The notes beneath the pieces were generated by a model. The model saw nothing but the letters and a program-made list of their open reading frames with translations. It made no database searches and had not been told where the DNA came from. A DNA stretch of 50,366 bases, taken from JBBDST01 sp040904765 (lineage in GTDB: Bacteria > Actinomycetota > Nitriliruptoria > Nitriliruptorales > Nitriliruptoraceae). Shown one piece after another: positions 42,071 to 50,352 of this stretch. The position numbers and the translations under genes are program-made. Each line of letters starts with the position of its first letter. Within the stretch, counting starts at the first letter, position 1. Location of the stretch: contig JBBDST010000011.1 in assembly GCA_040904765.1 (NCBI GenBank), positions 1-50,366 on the forward strand, read 5' to 3'.

Positions 42071-43600
42071 CTAGTGACGGAAATGCCGTCGTCCCGTGAA
42101 TACCATCGCGATCCCGTGCTCGTTAGCGGCGGCGATCACTTCATCGTCACGAACCGATCCGCCTGGTTGAACGATGGCGCCGATACCAGCCGCTGCGGCC
42201 GCATCGGGTCCATCACGAAATGGGAAAAACGCGTCGCTGGCCAACACGGAGCCTTGGTGACGGTCGCCTGAACGTTCAACGGCGAGCCGTACCGAATCGA
42301 CGCGACTCATCTGGCCCGCCCCAACACCAACGATGGTGGCGTCTTTGGCGAGCACAATCGCATTCGATTTGGTGTGTTTGCAGGCGATCCACGCCAGTTT
42401 CAAGTCGGTCATCATCGCCGGATCAATTGGTGTTTCGGTGACAACCTGCCAGTCGTCCCACGGCTCATCACCGGCGTCGAGATCTTGAACGAGCACGCCA
42501 CCGCCGATGGTGCGAAGCGACCGGGTAATTTCGCCTTTAGTGGCGCTCGGCGCGATGAGGACTCGCAAATTTGGTTTGGTGGTAAGGACGGTCAGTGCCG
42601 CGTCATCAATGGCAGGGGCGATCACTACTTCGGTAAACACGCCGATGATTTTTTCGGCGGTTGCCGCATCAAGGGGCCGGTTGACGGCAACAATGCCGCC
42701 AAAGGCACTCACCGGATCTCCCGAAAGTGCCCGATCGTAAATTTCAGACAGGGCCGTTCCAACCGCAAAACCGGCCGGGTTGGTGTGTTTGATGATGGCG
42801 ACAGCCGGTTCTGTACTGTCGCACACCAGTTCCCATGCGGCATCGGCATCAAGCAGGTTGTTGTAGGACAGTTCTTTGCCATGCACTTGTGTGGCAGAGA
42901 GCACACCAGTGGCTTCTGCCATGCGGTAGGCCGCTGCTGCCTGATGGGGATTTTCACCGTAACGCAGTGTGCTGACTCGCGGTAAAGCTACCGACAGCTG
43001 TTCGGGGAATCGTTCTTCTCGAGTGAACCAGTTGGTGATCGCCGCGTCGTACGCCGCAGTGTGTTTGAACGCGTCGCTGGCGAGCCGCAACCGCAGATCG
43101 TCATCAAGCCCGCCATGCATGCGGATTGCACCAAGCACGTCGGCGTACTGTTCTTGACCAGTAACGACACCAACGCTGCCAAGATTTTTTGCGGCCGCAC
43201 GGATCATCGTAGGCCCACCAATGTCGATCATTTCGATGATTTCGTGATCCTTAGCGCCGCTTTCGACCGTCTGGGTGAACGGATACAGATTCACCACCAC
43301 GAGGTCAATGGCAGTGATCCCCATCTGCTCGATCTGGGCTACATGGTCAGCGTTTTGCCGATCGGCGAGGATGCCCGCATGAACGTGTGGGTGCAGTGTC
43401 TTCACGCGACCGTCTAAACACTCGGGGAAACCGGTGATAGCGCTAACGTCGGTGACATTCACGCCAGCCTCTCGCAGGGTTGCCGCCGTCGATCCGGTCG
43501 AAATGATCTCGACGCCAAAGGCTGCCAGTTGTTGCGCGAAGTCACCGATACCGGCTTTATCAAAGCAACTGATGAGGGCCCGCCGGACTGGAGTAATCAC
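42071..43600 (-). CDS. purH: Bifunctional AICAR transformylase/IMP cyclohydrolase
   Basis: PurH catalyses the last two steps of IMP synthesis. The N-terminal cyclohydrolase domain shows RRALISCFDKAG, STGSTAATLREAGV, VKTLHPHVHAGIL and VVNLYPF. The C-terminal transformylase domain has RYGENPHQAAA, SYNNLLDADAAWE, the CKHTKSNAIVLAKD motif with Lys and His for formyl transfer, and SDAFFPFRDGPDAAA. The length of 509 residues is typical. It starts at GTG 43600, overlapping the purN stop by four bases. It uses 10-formyl-THF supplied by FolD next door. Confidence 0.96.
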   Translation of the reverse strand: MITPVRRALISCFDKAGIGDFAQQLAAFGVEIISTGSTAATLREAGVNVTDVSAITGFPECLDGRVKTLHPHVHAGILADRQNADHVAQIEQMGITAIDLVVVNLYPFTQTVESGAKDHEIIEMIDIGGPTMIRAAAKNLGSVGVVTGQEQYADVLGAIRMHGGLDDDLRLRLASDAFKHTAAYDAAITNWFTREERFPEQLSVALPRVSTLRYGENPHQAAAAYRMAEATGVLSATQVHGKELSYNNLLDADAAWELVCDSTEPAVAIIKHTNPAGFAVGTALSEIYDRALSGDPVSAFGGIVAVNRPLDAATAEKIIGVFTEVVIAPAIDDAALTVLTTKPNLRVLIAPSATKGEITRSLRTIGGGVLVQDLDAGDEPWDDWQVVTETPIDPAMMTDLKLAWIACKHTKSNAIVLAKDATIVGVGAGQMSRVDSVRLAVERSGDRHQGSVLASDAFFPFRDGPDAAAAAGIGAIVQPGGSVRDDEVIAAANEHGIAMVFTGRRHFRH

Positions 43601-44232
43601 GCGTTGTCCTTCCGTGTACGGACATGCCGTCCGTCAAGAGTGAGTTCCCCGCGGCAGAGTGAAGAGACACAATGGGGAAGCAGTTCGTGTTCGCTTGCCT
43701 GAATACGGGTACGTAACGACGCTACGTCGTCATTCGCATGGATCGTGACTGCCTGTTGGGCAATGATTGGTCCGTGGTCAAGTTCTTCGTCGACAAAATG
43801 CACGGTACAGCCGGTTATCTTGGCGCCGTACGCAAGGCAATCCTCGATCGCATGCGCGCCGCGAAATGCCGGCAGTAAAGACGGGTGCGTGTTGACGACC
43901 CGCATCGGCCAGTTCGCCAGGAACGTGCCTGACACCAGCCGCATAAAGCCAGCCAAAACAATCACCTCAGGTTTATACGCTTTTAGGTCAGCGATCATCG
44001 CTTGTTCCCACGCGTTTCGTGTTTCAAACGCGCCAAGTTCGTGGGCGAACGTAGTAACGCCATGTTGGGCGGCCGCGTCAAGCCCCGGTGCGTCGGCCCG
44101 ATCTGACCCTACGACGACGATCCGCCCGCCAAATGCCGGGTTGGTGGTGATCGCAGTCAACAGCGCACGCAGGTTTGATCCGGTACCGGAGATGAGCACG
44201 CCAATCGGCGTTGGTTCTCCTAGACGCGACAC
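43597..44232 (-). CDS. purN: Phosphoribosylglycinamide formyltransferase
   Basis: PurN transfers a formyl group from 10-formyl-THF to GAR in purine synthesis. It has the phosphate-binding loop LISGTGSNLRALL, the catalytic His segment HPSLLPAFRGAHA with a downstream GCTVHFVDEELDHGPIIAQ motif, as in all PurN proteins. About 211 residues result from the GTG at 44232, which has GAGGAG six bases upstream; the open frame to 44298 would add 22 residues unlike the family. The stop overlaps purH, so the two are coupled. The small DUF2007-like gene ends 65 bases before it. Confidence 0.94.
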   Translation of the reverse strand: MSRLGEPTPIGVLISGTGSNLRALLTAITTNPAFGGRIVVVGSDRADAPGLDAAAQHGVTTFAHELGAFETRNAWEQAMIADLKAYKPEVIVLAGFMRLVSGTFLANWPMRVVNTHPSLLPAFRGAHAIEDCLAYGAKITGCTVHFVDEELDHGPIIAQQAVTIHANDDVASLRTRIQASEHELLPHCVSSLCRGELTLDGRHVRTRKDNA

Positions 44233-44297
44233 AGACAACTCCTCAAAACTTTGCATGCTGCCTGCCAGAAATCCTAGCGTGGCCAGAGGTGCGCACA

Positions 44298-44528
44298 CTA
44301 CGCCTCAACGACGCTGTCTGCGAGTGCCTGGGCGGCAGTGTGCGTGTCGCGTCCAACAAAGATTCGCACCCCCCATTCGCCCATAAAAAGCGACTGTGTA
44401 AGGGCACCTGCACGCGTTATATAAAACGGGATGCCGGCTGTTTCGAGCGCTTCGGCGACAATAGCTGCATTTGGGTCTAAGTACTGACCCAGCAGCACAA
44501 ATCGCTGGCTTCGCCGTCGTCGCATCAT
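44298..44528 (-). CDS. Small DUF2007-like protein
   Basis: This 76-residue protein resembles the DUF2007 (putative signal transducing) family: a strand VLLGQYLDPNAAIVAEALETAG, a turn with Phe-Tyr-Ile-Thr, and a terminal VRIFVGRDTHTAAQALA. The function of the family is not known; members probably fold as a ferredoxin-like alpha/beta unit. An overlapping frame (44305-44535) is present, but lacks this pattern and is rejected. The ATG at 44528 has AGGAAAG about ten bases upstream. It is the first gene of the purine/folate set, so it may be co-expressed with it. Confidence 0.65.
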   Translation of the reverse strand: MMRRRRSQRFVLLGQYLDPNAAIVAEALETAGIPFYITRAGALTQSLFMGEWGVRIFVGRDTHTAAQALADSVVEA

Positions 44529-44585
44529 TTGTCACTACTTTCCTGCTTCGCGTCGTGCCCGTAGGCTACTGAGACTTATCAAGTT

Positions 44586-45800
44586 ATGGCGGGTGATGTG
44601 GCGACCGTAAATGACGTCGTGGTGGTGGGCGGTGGGCTTGTCGGCTTAGCTGCCGCACACCATCTGCTACGGCTTTGTCCCAATCTCAAGGTCAGTGTTC
44701 TCGAAGCGAACAGTTCCGTTGGGAGTGAACAGTCGAGCCGCAATTCTGGGGTTGTTCACGCCGGCGTGTACTACCCGCCCGGGTCAAGAAAAGCTGTCTT
44801 GTGTGTGGCTGGTCGTCAACAGCTTGAAACGTTCTGTCACCAGCATGGCCTGCCTTACGTCATAAACGGCAAACTGATTGTCGCGCTTGATGCGCGTGAA
44901 CGTGACGCGTTGGTGACACTAGAACAGCGTGCTCGGGCAAACACGGTGCCGATTGAACGGCTGGGGCCAAGCGAACTTGCCAGTTTCGAACCGCGTGTAA
45001 GGGGGATCGCTGCGCTGTATTCGCCATCGACTGCGATCACCGATTTTGGGGTGGTCGCAGAAACGCTTGCGGCAACTTTAAACGCGCGTGGCGTTGGCCT
45101 TCACACCAACACGCGGGTGACTGCCCTGGCACAAGACGCATCCCAGGTCACGATTACCACCACGAACGGCACGTTTCAGGCCCGCAACGTGATAGTTGCT
45201 GCCGGTCTTGCTGCCGATCGGTTGGCTCGGATGAGTGGTTTGACGATCACCGAACGCGTCGTGCCGTTTCGCGGTTCTTGGTTGACGCTGGCACCACATT
45301 TAAACAATATCGTCACCCACAACATCTATCCGGTGCCGGTTGGAAACGGCCTACCGTTTCTTGGGGTGCACGTAACCAGACGCCCCGACGGTGGCCTGTG
45401 GGTCGGCCCAAACGCCGTTTTGATGGGGGCCCGGTCAGGCATCCGCCGGTTTGGGGTTAACCGCACCGATCTTTTTGAAACGTTGACTTATCCGGGGATC
45501 TGGCGCTTAGCGCGCACGCATCTTAAAACGGGGGTGGGTGAGCTGGCACGTGACGTAAGTCGTACGTTGATGACTCGTGCGGTGCAGCAGTATTTGCCAG
45601 AGATCACGCGTGCAGACCTTGCTGAAGGCCCGTTTGGGATCCGTGCACAACTACTTGGTCGTGACGGGCGATTGATCGACGATTTTGTGCTGCGCACTCA
45701 GGGTCGCATCATGCACGTGTTGAACGCACCGTCTCCGGCAGCGACCGCTTCGTTTGCGATTGGTGAGGAGCTAGCGCGCGGTGTCATCCTCGCGCTGTGA
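44586..45800 (+). CDS. lhgO: L-2-hydroxyglutarate oxidase-like FAD enzyme
   Basis: The 404-residue protein is an FAD-dependent oxidoreductase of the DAO fold. It has the dinucleotide motif VVVVGGGLVGLAAAHHL, then SSRNSGVVHAGVYYPPGS, a motif typical of L-2-hydroxyglutarate oxidase, and FRGSWLTLAP, GVHVTRRPDGG and GIRAQLLGRDG further on. These enzymes convert L-2-hydroxyglutarate to 2-oxoglutarate, passing electrons to oxygen or the membrane quinone pool. The start at ATG 44586 places the FAD motif at about residue 10, as in the family. It stands alone, head-to-head with the DUF2007-like gene and 25 bases before the tRNA. Confidence 0.88.
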   Translation: MAGDVATVNDVVVVGGGLVGLAAAHHLLRLCPNLKVSVLEANSSVGSEQSSRNSGVVHAGVYYPPGSRKAVLCVAGRQQLETFCHQHGLPYVINGKLIVALDARERDALVTLEQRARANTVPIERLGPSELASFEPRVRGIAALYSPSTAITDFGVVAETLAATLNARGVGLHTNTRVTALAQDASQVTITTTNGTFQARNVIVAAGLAADRLARMSGLTITERVVPFRGSWLTLAPHLNNIVTHNIYPVPVGNGLPFLGVHVTRRPDGGLWVGPNAVLMGARSGIRRFGVNRTDLFETLTYPGIWRLARTHLKTGVGELARDVSRTLMTRAVQQYLPEITRADLAEGPFGIRAQLLGRDGRLIDDFVLRTQGRIMHVLNAPSPAATASFAIGEELARGVILAL

Positions 45801-45825
45801 CGTTCTACACTACCGACGTTAGAAA

Positions 45826-45902
45826 GCCGGGGTAGCCCAACTGGCGAGGCAACCGATTTAAGCTCGGTTCACGTGCGGGTTCGAATCCCGTCCCCGGCAC
45901 CA
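45826..45902 (+). tRNA. tRNA with UAA anticodon (Leu?), class I body
   Basis: A 77-base cloverleaf with encoded CCA. The acceptor stem GCCGGGG pairs with CCCCGGC. T8 and A14 are present. The D-stem is GCC/GGC with GG in the loop; the base before position 22 is G rather than the usual A. The anticodon stem ACCGA/TCGGT closes a seven-base loop TTTAAGC with U33, giving anticodon UAA. The variable loop (TCACGT) has only six bases. The T-arm GCGGG-TTCGAAT-CCCGT is canonical apart from a G-U closing pair. The discriminator is A, as in leucine tRNAs. Bacterial tRNA-Leu normally has a long variable arm, which is missing here. Purine 37 is G, whereas A is usual next to a UAA anticodon. Confidence 0.85.
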
Positions 45903-45927
45903 CCCCACACGCACGCTTGAATACTTT

Positions 45928-46917
45928 CTAGCGGTCAGCGTCGCCAAAGCGGTAGCCGACTGTTAGTTCATCAAGACGTGCCAACAGATCCGCATCGAGT
46001 GTCACGTCGGCTGCTGCGATCGTCGCGTCGAGCTGCTCTGGGCGGCTAGCCCCAAGAATCGGTGCGGTAATCACCGGGTTTGCCATCACCCAAGCGACAG
46101 CGAGGGTGGCCATCGGCAGGCCCGCGTCATCCGCCACACCACGAATCGCCTCGACCGTGTCAAACACTCGGTCGTGCCAGTAGCGCTCTTGATATCGCCA
46201 GGCAGCGTTGCCCAACGTAAAGCGGGTGCCTTGCGATGGTTCGCCGCTGACGTGCTTGCCGCTCAACATCCCGCCCGCGATCGGATTGTAAGGGATAACG
46301 GCGATGTTTTCGCTGGCACACAGCGGGAACAGTTCACGTTCAAATTCGCGGAACAGCAGGTTGTAGCGCGGCTGGATCGAGACAATACGGGCAACCCTCA
46401 ACGCGTCTGCGCGGCCAAGCGCCAACGCCAAATGCCATGCCAGCCAGTTCGATACGCCGAGGTAACGCACCTTGCCGGAAACCACCAGCGTGTTCAACGC
46501 CTCAAGGGTCTCATCGAGTGGCGTGTTTGGGTCTGTGCCGTGGAGCTGATACAGGTCGATGTAGTCGGTGTTGAGGCGACGCAGGGACGCGTCAACCGCG
46601 TCAAGGATGTGTTTGCGTGAGTTTCCCCGGTTCCACGGCTGGGGTCCCATCGGACCATTGCATTTGGTTGTGATGACGAAATCGTCGCGGCGGCCTTGCA
46701 TCCATGCGCCAACAATTTCTTCGGTCCGCCCGACTGTTTCGAGGCTTCCACCGACCGGGTACACGTCAGCTAAGTCAAGGAAGGTGATGCCTTTGTCCAG
46801 GGCATAGTTCAAGATCGCATGCGACGATGGAACGTCACATTGCAAACCAAACGTCATGGTGCCAAGACAAAACTGCGAGACCCTCAGCCCGGTTGACCCA
46901 AAGTTGACGTACTCCAT
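45928..46917 (-). CDS. Aldo/keto reductase
   Basis: The protein is a (beta/alpha)8 NADPH-dependent oxidoreductase. The catalytic tetrad is visible: Asp and Tyr in FLDLADVYP, Lys in VITTKCNG, and His in DLYQLHGTDPN. The NADPH-binding tail near ILGASRPEQLDATI is present as well. It has about 329 residues. The nearest subgroup by motifs is the YghZ/Kv-beta/general stress protein group, with substrate unknown. The start is the ATG at 46917, six bases after GGGGAG; an ATG at 46923 would leave no spacing. The gene stands alone between the tRNA and the Nudix fusion. Confidence 0.93.
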   Translation of the reverse strand: MEYVNFGSTGLRVSQFCLGTMTFGLQCDVPSSHAILNYALDKGITFLDLADVYPVGGSLETVGRTEEIVGAWMQGRRDDFVITTKCNGPMGPQPWNRGNSRKHILDAVDASLRRLNTDYIDLYQLHGTDPNTPLDETLEALNTLVVSGKVRYLGVSNWLAWHLALALGRADALRVARIVSIQPRYNLLFREFERELFPLCASENIAVIPYNPIAGGMLSGKHVSGEPSQGTRFTLGNAAWRYQERYWHDRVFDTVEAIRGVADDAGLPMATLAVAWVMANPVITAPILGASRPEQLDATIAAADVTLDADLLARLDELTVGYRFGDADR

Positions 46918-46962
46918 CTGCATCTCCCCACTTACATGGCGCCTTCGCGTCTTGCGGTTATC

Positions 46963-46989
46963 GTGCTGTGAAGCCTAGCCGGGCAGCAC
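46963..46989 (-). terminator. Possible hairpin downstream of the Nudix fusion
   Basis: GTGCTG (46963-46968) and CAGCAC (46984-46989) are inverted and separated by 15 bases, just after the stop of the Nudix-YjeF_N gene on the minus strand. The stem is short and there is no U-rich tail, so this is a weak candidate for a transcript end. Confidence 0.25.
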
Positions 46990-47010
46990 ATCGTTTAGCA
47001 GCGCCGGGTA

Positions 47011-48477
47011 TTAACGGTTCCAAACACCCTGATCGGGCGTACCGGCGTCAGCTACGACCGTTTCGCCGGTCAGGCGCACCAGCGACGCGTCACTAAACAA
47101 CGTGGCCAGTTGTTGCGTGTCAACGTCACAGGCAGCCCATGCTGCCGCCGGGATACCTAGGTCGCACACCAACAGTTCCCCGAGAAACGGATGCACGATA
47201 CGTGGGGTAAAACCAATTTTTGGTAGCCCCAACGCCACGGTCACGTCAGCTGTGATACAGGCGCCATACAACCCGTGATCGGCCGAAATGCCGCTCGGAA
47301 GATCTACCGCCACGACTCGCGGGGCGTAGCGACGCATCCACAACGCGGCAGCTTCAGCCACCCCATACAGCGGCGGGATGGCACCCACCCCAAGTACCGC
47401 ATCGATCACCACGGAACCTGGCGGTGGAGCGTCAACAAAGCCAGCCGTGTCGATTGGTTCAACGCGGATACCGCTGTCTGCAAACATTGCAAGGTCGGTC
47501 GCGAACGGTTTACCCAACATCCGCACATCAACCTGCGCGCCTGCAGCCGCACACAGTCGTGCAGCCGCTAGTCCCACGGCACCGTTGCGTGACGGTCCTG
47601 CCAGAACGGTCACCGTCATACCCTCAAGTGAGCGGCCGGTGAGGTGACGAACGGCGCTGACAACCCCGCGGGCACCCTGTTCACTTAACGCTTGAGTACC
47701 AACCCCACGGGTTTCAAGCCAGTGGCGTACCGAACGCATCTGTGCCGCACTGATGTGAGGCACATCAGCGGCTCGCCGTTCAGCGACCGTGCCAGACAAG
47801 CGAGACTCACGCACGAGTTGCGGCACCGAATTCCATGGTGCTACTTCACTTTGTGGGCCAAGGTCTTCGGGGGCACGCCCGTCATTCCAGCCCGGCAGCA
47901 CCCGGTCAAGTAGGCCGGTTACGGCCAGCGCGGTCGCACCCCAGAGCATGTCGCCGCCAAGATCCCACGCCCACGACGAACCGTTCACCGACAGCGGCAC
48001 AAAACGCTGTTTGCTTCGGTCGAGCAGATGCGCCACTGAGACGTCTAGTACGGCATCTACTTCCCACGGACTTGGGTCAAGGGGGTGTGGGGTATGCCAG
48101 CGGGCAACCACAGGCACCAGCCAGAAGCGTGACGGGGGGATGTAAAGCACTTCGGCAACGCCTAGCACTTCGACACTGTCTTGGTTCAAACCGATCTCTT
48201 CGGTTGCCTCACGCAGCGCGGCTTGCGTCAGGGTTTCGCCGGCATCGACGCGACCGCCCGGAAAAGCGATCTGGCCAGGATGTGCCCGCAAATCGCGCCG
48301 ACGACGCGTCAAAATCAGTTCTGGGCCGTTGGGGCCATCTTTGAATAAGACCAGTGCAGCCCCAATGCGGGCATCGGGTGGCGGGGTCGTTTGAGCTTTG
48401 TCTAAGCCCGTGAGTGCAGTAGTTAACGCAGCCCAAAATCGGTCCCGGTCAAGGAGTGGATGCGGGTTGACCGTCAT
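47011..48477 (-). CDS. Nudix hydrolase (CoA-type) fused to degenerate YjeF_N domain
   Basis: The first 200 residues form a Nudix hydrolase. The Nudix box lies at residues 75-97 (GRVDAGE...REATEEIGL), preceded by the CoA-pyrophosphatase signature LTRRRRDLRAHPGQIAFPGG. The last half, from about residue 240 to 470, resembles YjeF_N (NAD(P)HX epimerase): ISAAQMRSVRHWLE, VTVLAGPSRNGAVGLAAARL, VAVDLPSGISADHG and ADVTVALGLPKIGF. The canonical GNNGGDG loop of the epimerase reads PSRNGAVG, so the K+/substrate site is altered. There is no dehydratase (CARKD) domain. The predicted joint role, hydrolysis or repair of nucleotide cofactors, is inference. It overlaps the upstream ppx gene by four bases. Confidence 0.85.
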   Translation of the reverse strand: MTVNPHPLLDRDRFWAALTTALTGLDKAQTTPPPDARIGAALVLFKDGPNGPELILTRRRRDLRAHPGQIAFPGGRVDAGETLTQAALREATEEIGLNQDSVEVLGVAEVLYIPPSRFWLVPVVARWHTPHPLDPSPWEVDAVLDVSVAHLLDRSKQRFVPLSVNGSSWAWDLGGDMLWGATALAVTGLLDRVLPGWNDGRAPEDLGPQSEVAPWNSVPQLVRESRLSGTVAERRAADVPHISAAQMRSVRHWLETRGVGTQALSEQGARGVVSAVRHLTGRSLEGMTVTVLAGPSRNGAVGLAAARLCAAAGAQVDVRMLGKPFATDLAMFADSGIRVEPIDTAGFVDAPPPGSVVIDAVLGVGAIPPLYGVAEAAALWMRRYAPRVVAVDLPSGISADHGLYGACITADVTVALGLPKIGFTPRIVHPFLGELLVCDLGIPAAAWAACDVDTQQLATLFSDASLVRLTGETVVADAGTPDQGVWNR

Positions 48478-49391
48478 TGCAGTGCCGTTGCGACACCATC
48501 TAACGAGTCCCGCTCACTGACGATCACGCCGTCACTGCCAAGTGCGTCAACGACGGCTTTAAGAATGAGCGCACCTGCATGCAACACATCTTCTCGGCCT
48601 GCTTGAACAGGACCAAGCGCGCGCCGCTGAGCCGAACTCATCGCGACCAGTCCGTCGGCGAGTAGCCAAAGGGCTGCGGTTGGAATGTGAGTGCCATGAA
48701 TGGCATCTTCGTCGTAGTCGGGCAGTTGCCGATGGAGCGCCCCCATGGTGGTGACGGTTCCGGCGACACCGACAAGCGTTGACACGCCGCGTTGTTTCGC
48801 CGCGTTAAAGACAGCTTCAGCACCGCCAAGCGCACGCGCAATATCGTCTTTGGCGGCAGTAATCTGTTCGGCAGTCACCGGGTCAGATGTAAAATTTCGT
48901 TCCGTGATGCGCACACAACCAAGCTGTAATGATGTGCTGGCGACCACCTGCTGGTTGGCATCACCTAGCACCAGTTCGGTTGAGCCACCGCCGATATCAA
49001 CGACCACACAGGCATCAGTCAAGCCAACCCCGTTTACCGCCCCGTAAAACGCCAGTGCAGCTTCTTCAGATCCGCTAATCACTTCGGCTGCGTGGCCGGT
49101 CACCTGTTCAACGCCAGCAAAGAAACGGTCACGGTCAGTCGCATCACGCACCGCAGAAGTGGCGATGATGCGGACCGTGTCAGTCACCCCAGCGTTGATC
49201 CAGTCGGTACGAAACTGCGCTAGAACGGTGAGAGTTCGCGCGAGTGCCGCGTCATCAAGCTTGCCGGTGCGATCCACGCCATGTCCAAGCCGGGTAGTGA
49301 CAATGCGCCGCAGCACTCGCGTTCCGTCGTCGTTCATGATTAACAACCGAACCGAATTGGTGCCAACATCAACGGCTGCCACAGGACTCAT
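48474..49391 (-). CDS. ppx: Exopolyphosphatase/Ppx-GppA family phosphatase
   Basis: The 305-residue protein is a member of the Ppx/GppA family, an ASKHA ATPase-fold phosphatase that degrades polyphosphate or pppGpp. It begins VAAVDVGTNSVRLLI, a phosphate-binding loop, and has IATSAVRDATDR, EVISGSEEAALAFYG and VVDIGGGSTELVLG, all diagnostic. The short length is that of mycobacterial Ppx1/Ppx2-like proteins lacking the C-terminal HD domain. The frame is open further upstream, but ATG 49391 overlaps the DUF501 stop (ATGA), gives the family start, and is preferred. DUF501 next to ppx matches mycobacterial Rv1025-Rv1026. Confidence 0.92.
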   Translation of the reverse strand: MSPVAAVDVGTNSVRLLIMNDDGTRVLRRIVTTRLGHGVDRTGKLDDAALARTLTVLAQFRTDWINAGVTDTVRIIATSAVRDATDRDRFFAGVEQVTGHAAEVISGSEEAALAFYGAVNGVGLTDACVVVDIGGGSTELVLGDANQQVVASTSLQLGCVRITERNFTSDPVTAEQITAAKDDIARALGGAEAVFNAAKQRGVSTLVGVAGTVTTMGALHRQLPDYDEDAIHGTHIPTAALWLLADGLVAMSSAQRRALGPVQAGREDVLHAGALILKAVVDALGSDGVIVSERDSLDGVATALQ

Positions 49392-49969
49392 GAGACAACT
49401 GTTTCGTTCGTGACACACGGTGCCGAGCACTTCACCGGTTCGAGCATCCCAAACGTTTCTTCCCCGATGGGATTGTCTCCTGTGGCCAGGTAATGCCCGA
49501 CATGCACATGCAGACATTTGACGTAGCCGGGCATGCCTCCGCTTCCTGGTGCACCATCAAGTGGTGGGCCCAGGGTGTCACGAAACGCGACGTAACGTTC
49601 GTGGGCAGCGGCGTAGTCGTCTCGCAGCGTCTCGTCGGTGGTTAAGCGCTCGTTGAAGCCGACCATCACGTGGTCAGCTTCAAGCGTTCCAACCCGCGAG
49701 CGCAACAGTGGGCATGCCAACCAAAACGTGGTCGGAAACGGTGTGCCGTCGTCAAGTCGCGGTGCAACCCGAACTACCGTGGGCAGACCGAAACTGCAAC
49801 GGTGCATTACCGCTGGCTGACCCCGTGCGGGACGTCCAAGCTGTGCCGAGATGACAGCGACGTCATGCGCTGACGCTTCAGCTTGAGTTGCCGCTTGTTC
49901 GTACGACGCGTTGGGGTCAATAACGACGTAACCGGGAGTGTCGTTGTACGGTGACGAAGGTTGCGTCAC
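49388..49969 (-). CDS. DUF501 family protein
   Basis: The 193-residue protein matches DUF501, a short conserved family common in actinobacteria that usually neighbours ppx and the enolase region. Features are ISAQLGRPARG, the segment HRCSFGLPTVVRVAPRLDDGTPFPTTFWLACPLL, then RVGTLEADHVM and the C-terminal GMPGYVKCLHVHVGHYLATGDNP with Cys and His residues that could bind a metal. Function is unknown. The start is a GTG at 49969 that overlaps the S1-protein stop (GTGA), and the ATGA at 49388-49391 ties it to ppx, so these genes form a tightly coupled set. Confidence 0.9.
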   Translation of the reverse strand: MTQPSSPYNDTPGYVVIDPNASYEQAATQAEASAHDVAVISAQLGRPARGQPAVMHRCSFGLPTVVRVAPRLDDGTPFPTTFWLACPLLRSRVGTLEADHVMVGFNERLTTDETLRDDYAAAHERYVAFRDTLGPPLDGAPGSGGMPGYVKCLHVHVGHYLATGDNPIGEETFGMLEPVKCSAPCVTNETVVS

Positions 49970-50352
49970 GTGCCGACACGCCCACGCTTTTGCCGCCGGG
50001 CTTCGCCCTGAATCATTTGGGACTTATGCATAAAGCGGCGCAGACGCTTGTTAAAGTCTTTGTCGAGTTTTGAGCGTAATTGGGGCGTTTCGTCGTCTTC
50101 CCATTCAGGGTCGGCGCGCTTAATTGAAAGATCAACTTTGCCGTCGTCTTTCACATCAAGAATTTTGACGTCGATTTCATCACCTTCAGCTAAGAAGGCG
50201 TAGATGTTGTCGACAAAGTCGCTGTCCACTTCAGATACGTGCACCAGACCGGTGATAACCGTGCCGTCGGGAGCCTTCACTTCAACGAATGCCCCATACT
50301 CCTCAATACGTACAACAGTGCCTTTTACGATTTCTCCACGCAGGGTGATCAA
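49966..50352 (-). CDS. S1 RNA-binding domain protein (start uncertain)
   Basis: The 128-residue product has one S1/OB-fold domain at about residues 5-80: GEIVKGTVVRIEEYGAFVEV, GLVHVSEV, and DVKILDVKDDGKVDLSIKRA, followed by a charged tail (about 80-128) with many Lys and Arg residues. Such proteins bind RNA; the target is unknown. The start shown is a TTG at 50352 immediately after AAGGAG, an unusually tight spacing. The frame stays open to the end of the window (50366), so the true start may lie outside. It is the first gene of the visible S1-DUF501-ppx-Nudix set. Confidence 0.8.
   Translation of the reverse strand: MITLRGEIVKGTVVRIEEYGAFVEVKAPDGTVITGLVHVSEVDSDFVDNIYAFLAEGDEIDVKILDVKDDGKVDLSIKRADPEWEDDETPQLRSKLDKDFNKRLRRFMHKSQMIQGEARRQKRGRVGT

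Noticed and set aside
44305..44535. Alternative 76-codon frame overlapping the DUF2007-like gene
   Set aside because: The other frame has the family pattern and a better ribosome binding site; this one is Cys/Arg-rich.
45826..45902. tRNA as an integration site for a mobile element
   Set aside because: No integrase, no direct repeat of the tRNA 3' end and no foreign-looking genes were seen on either side.
47835..48344. 169-codon plus-strand frame inside the Nudix fusion gene
   Set aside because: It is antisense to the conserved Nudix domain and very rich in Arg and Pro; no family signal.
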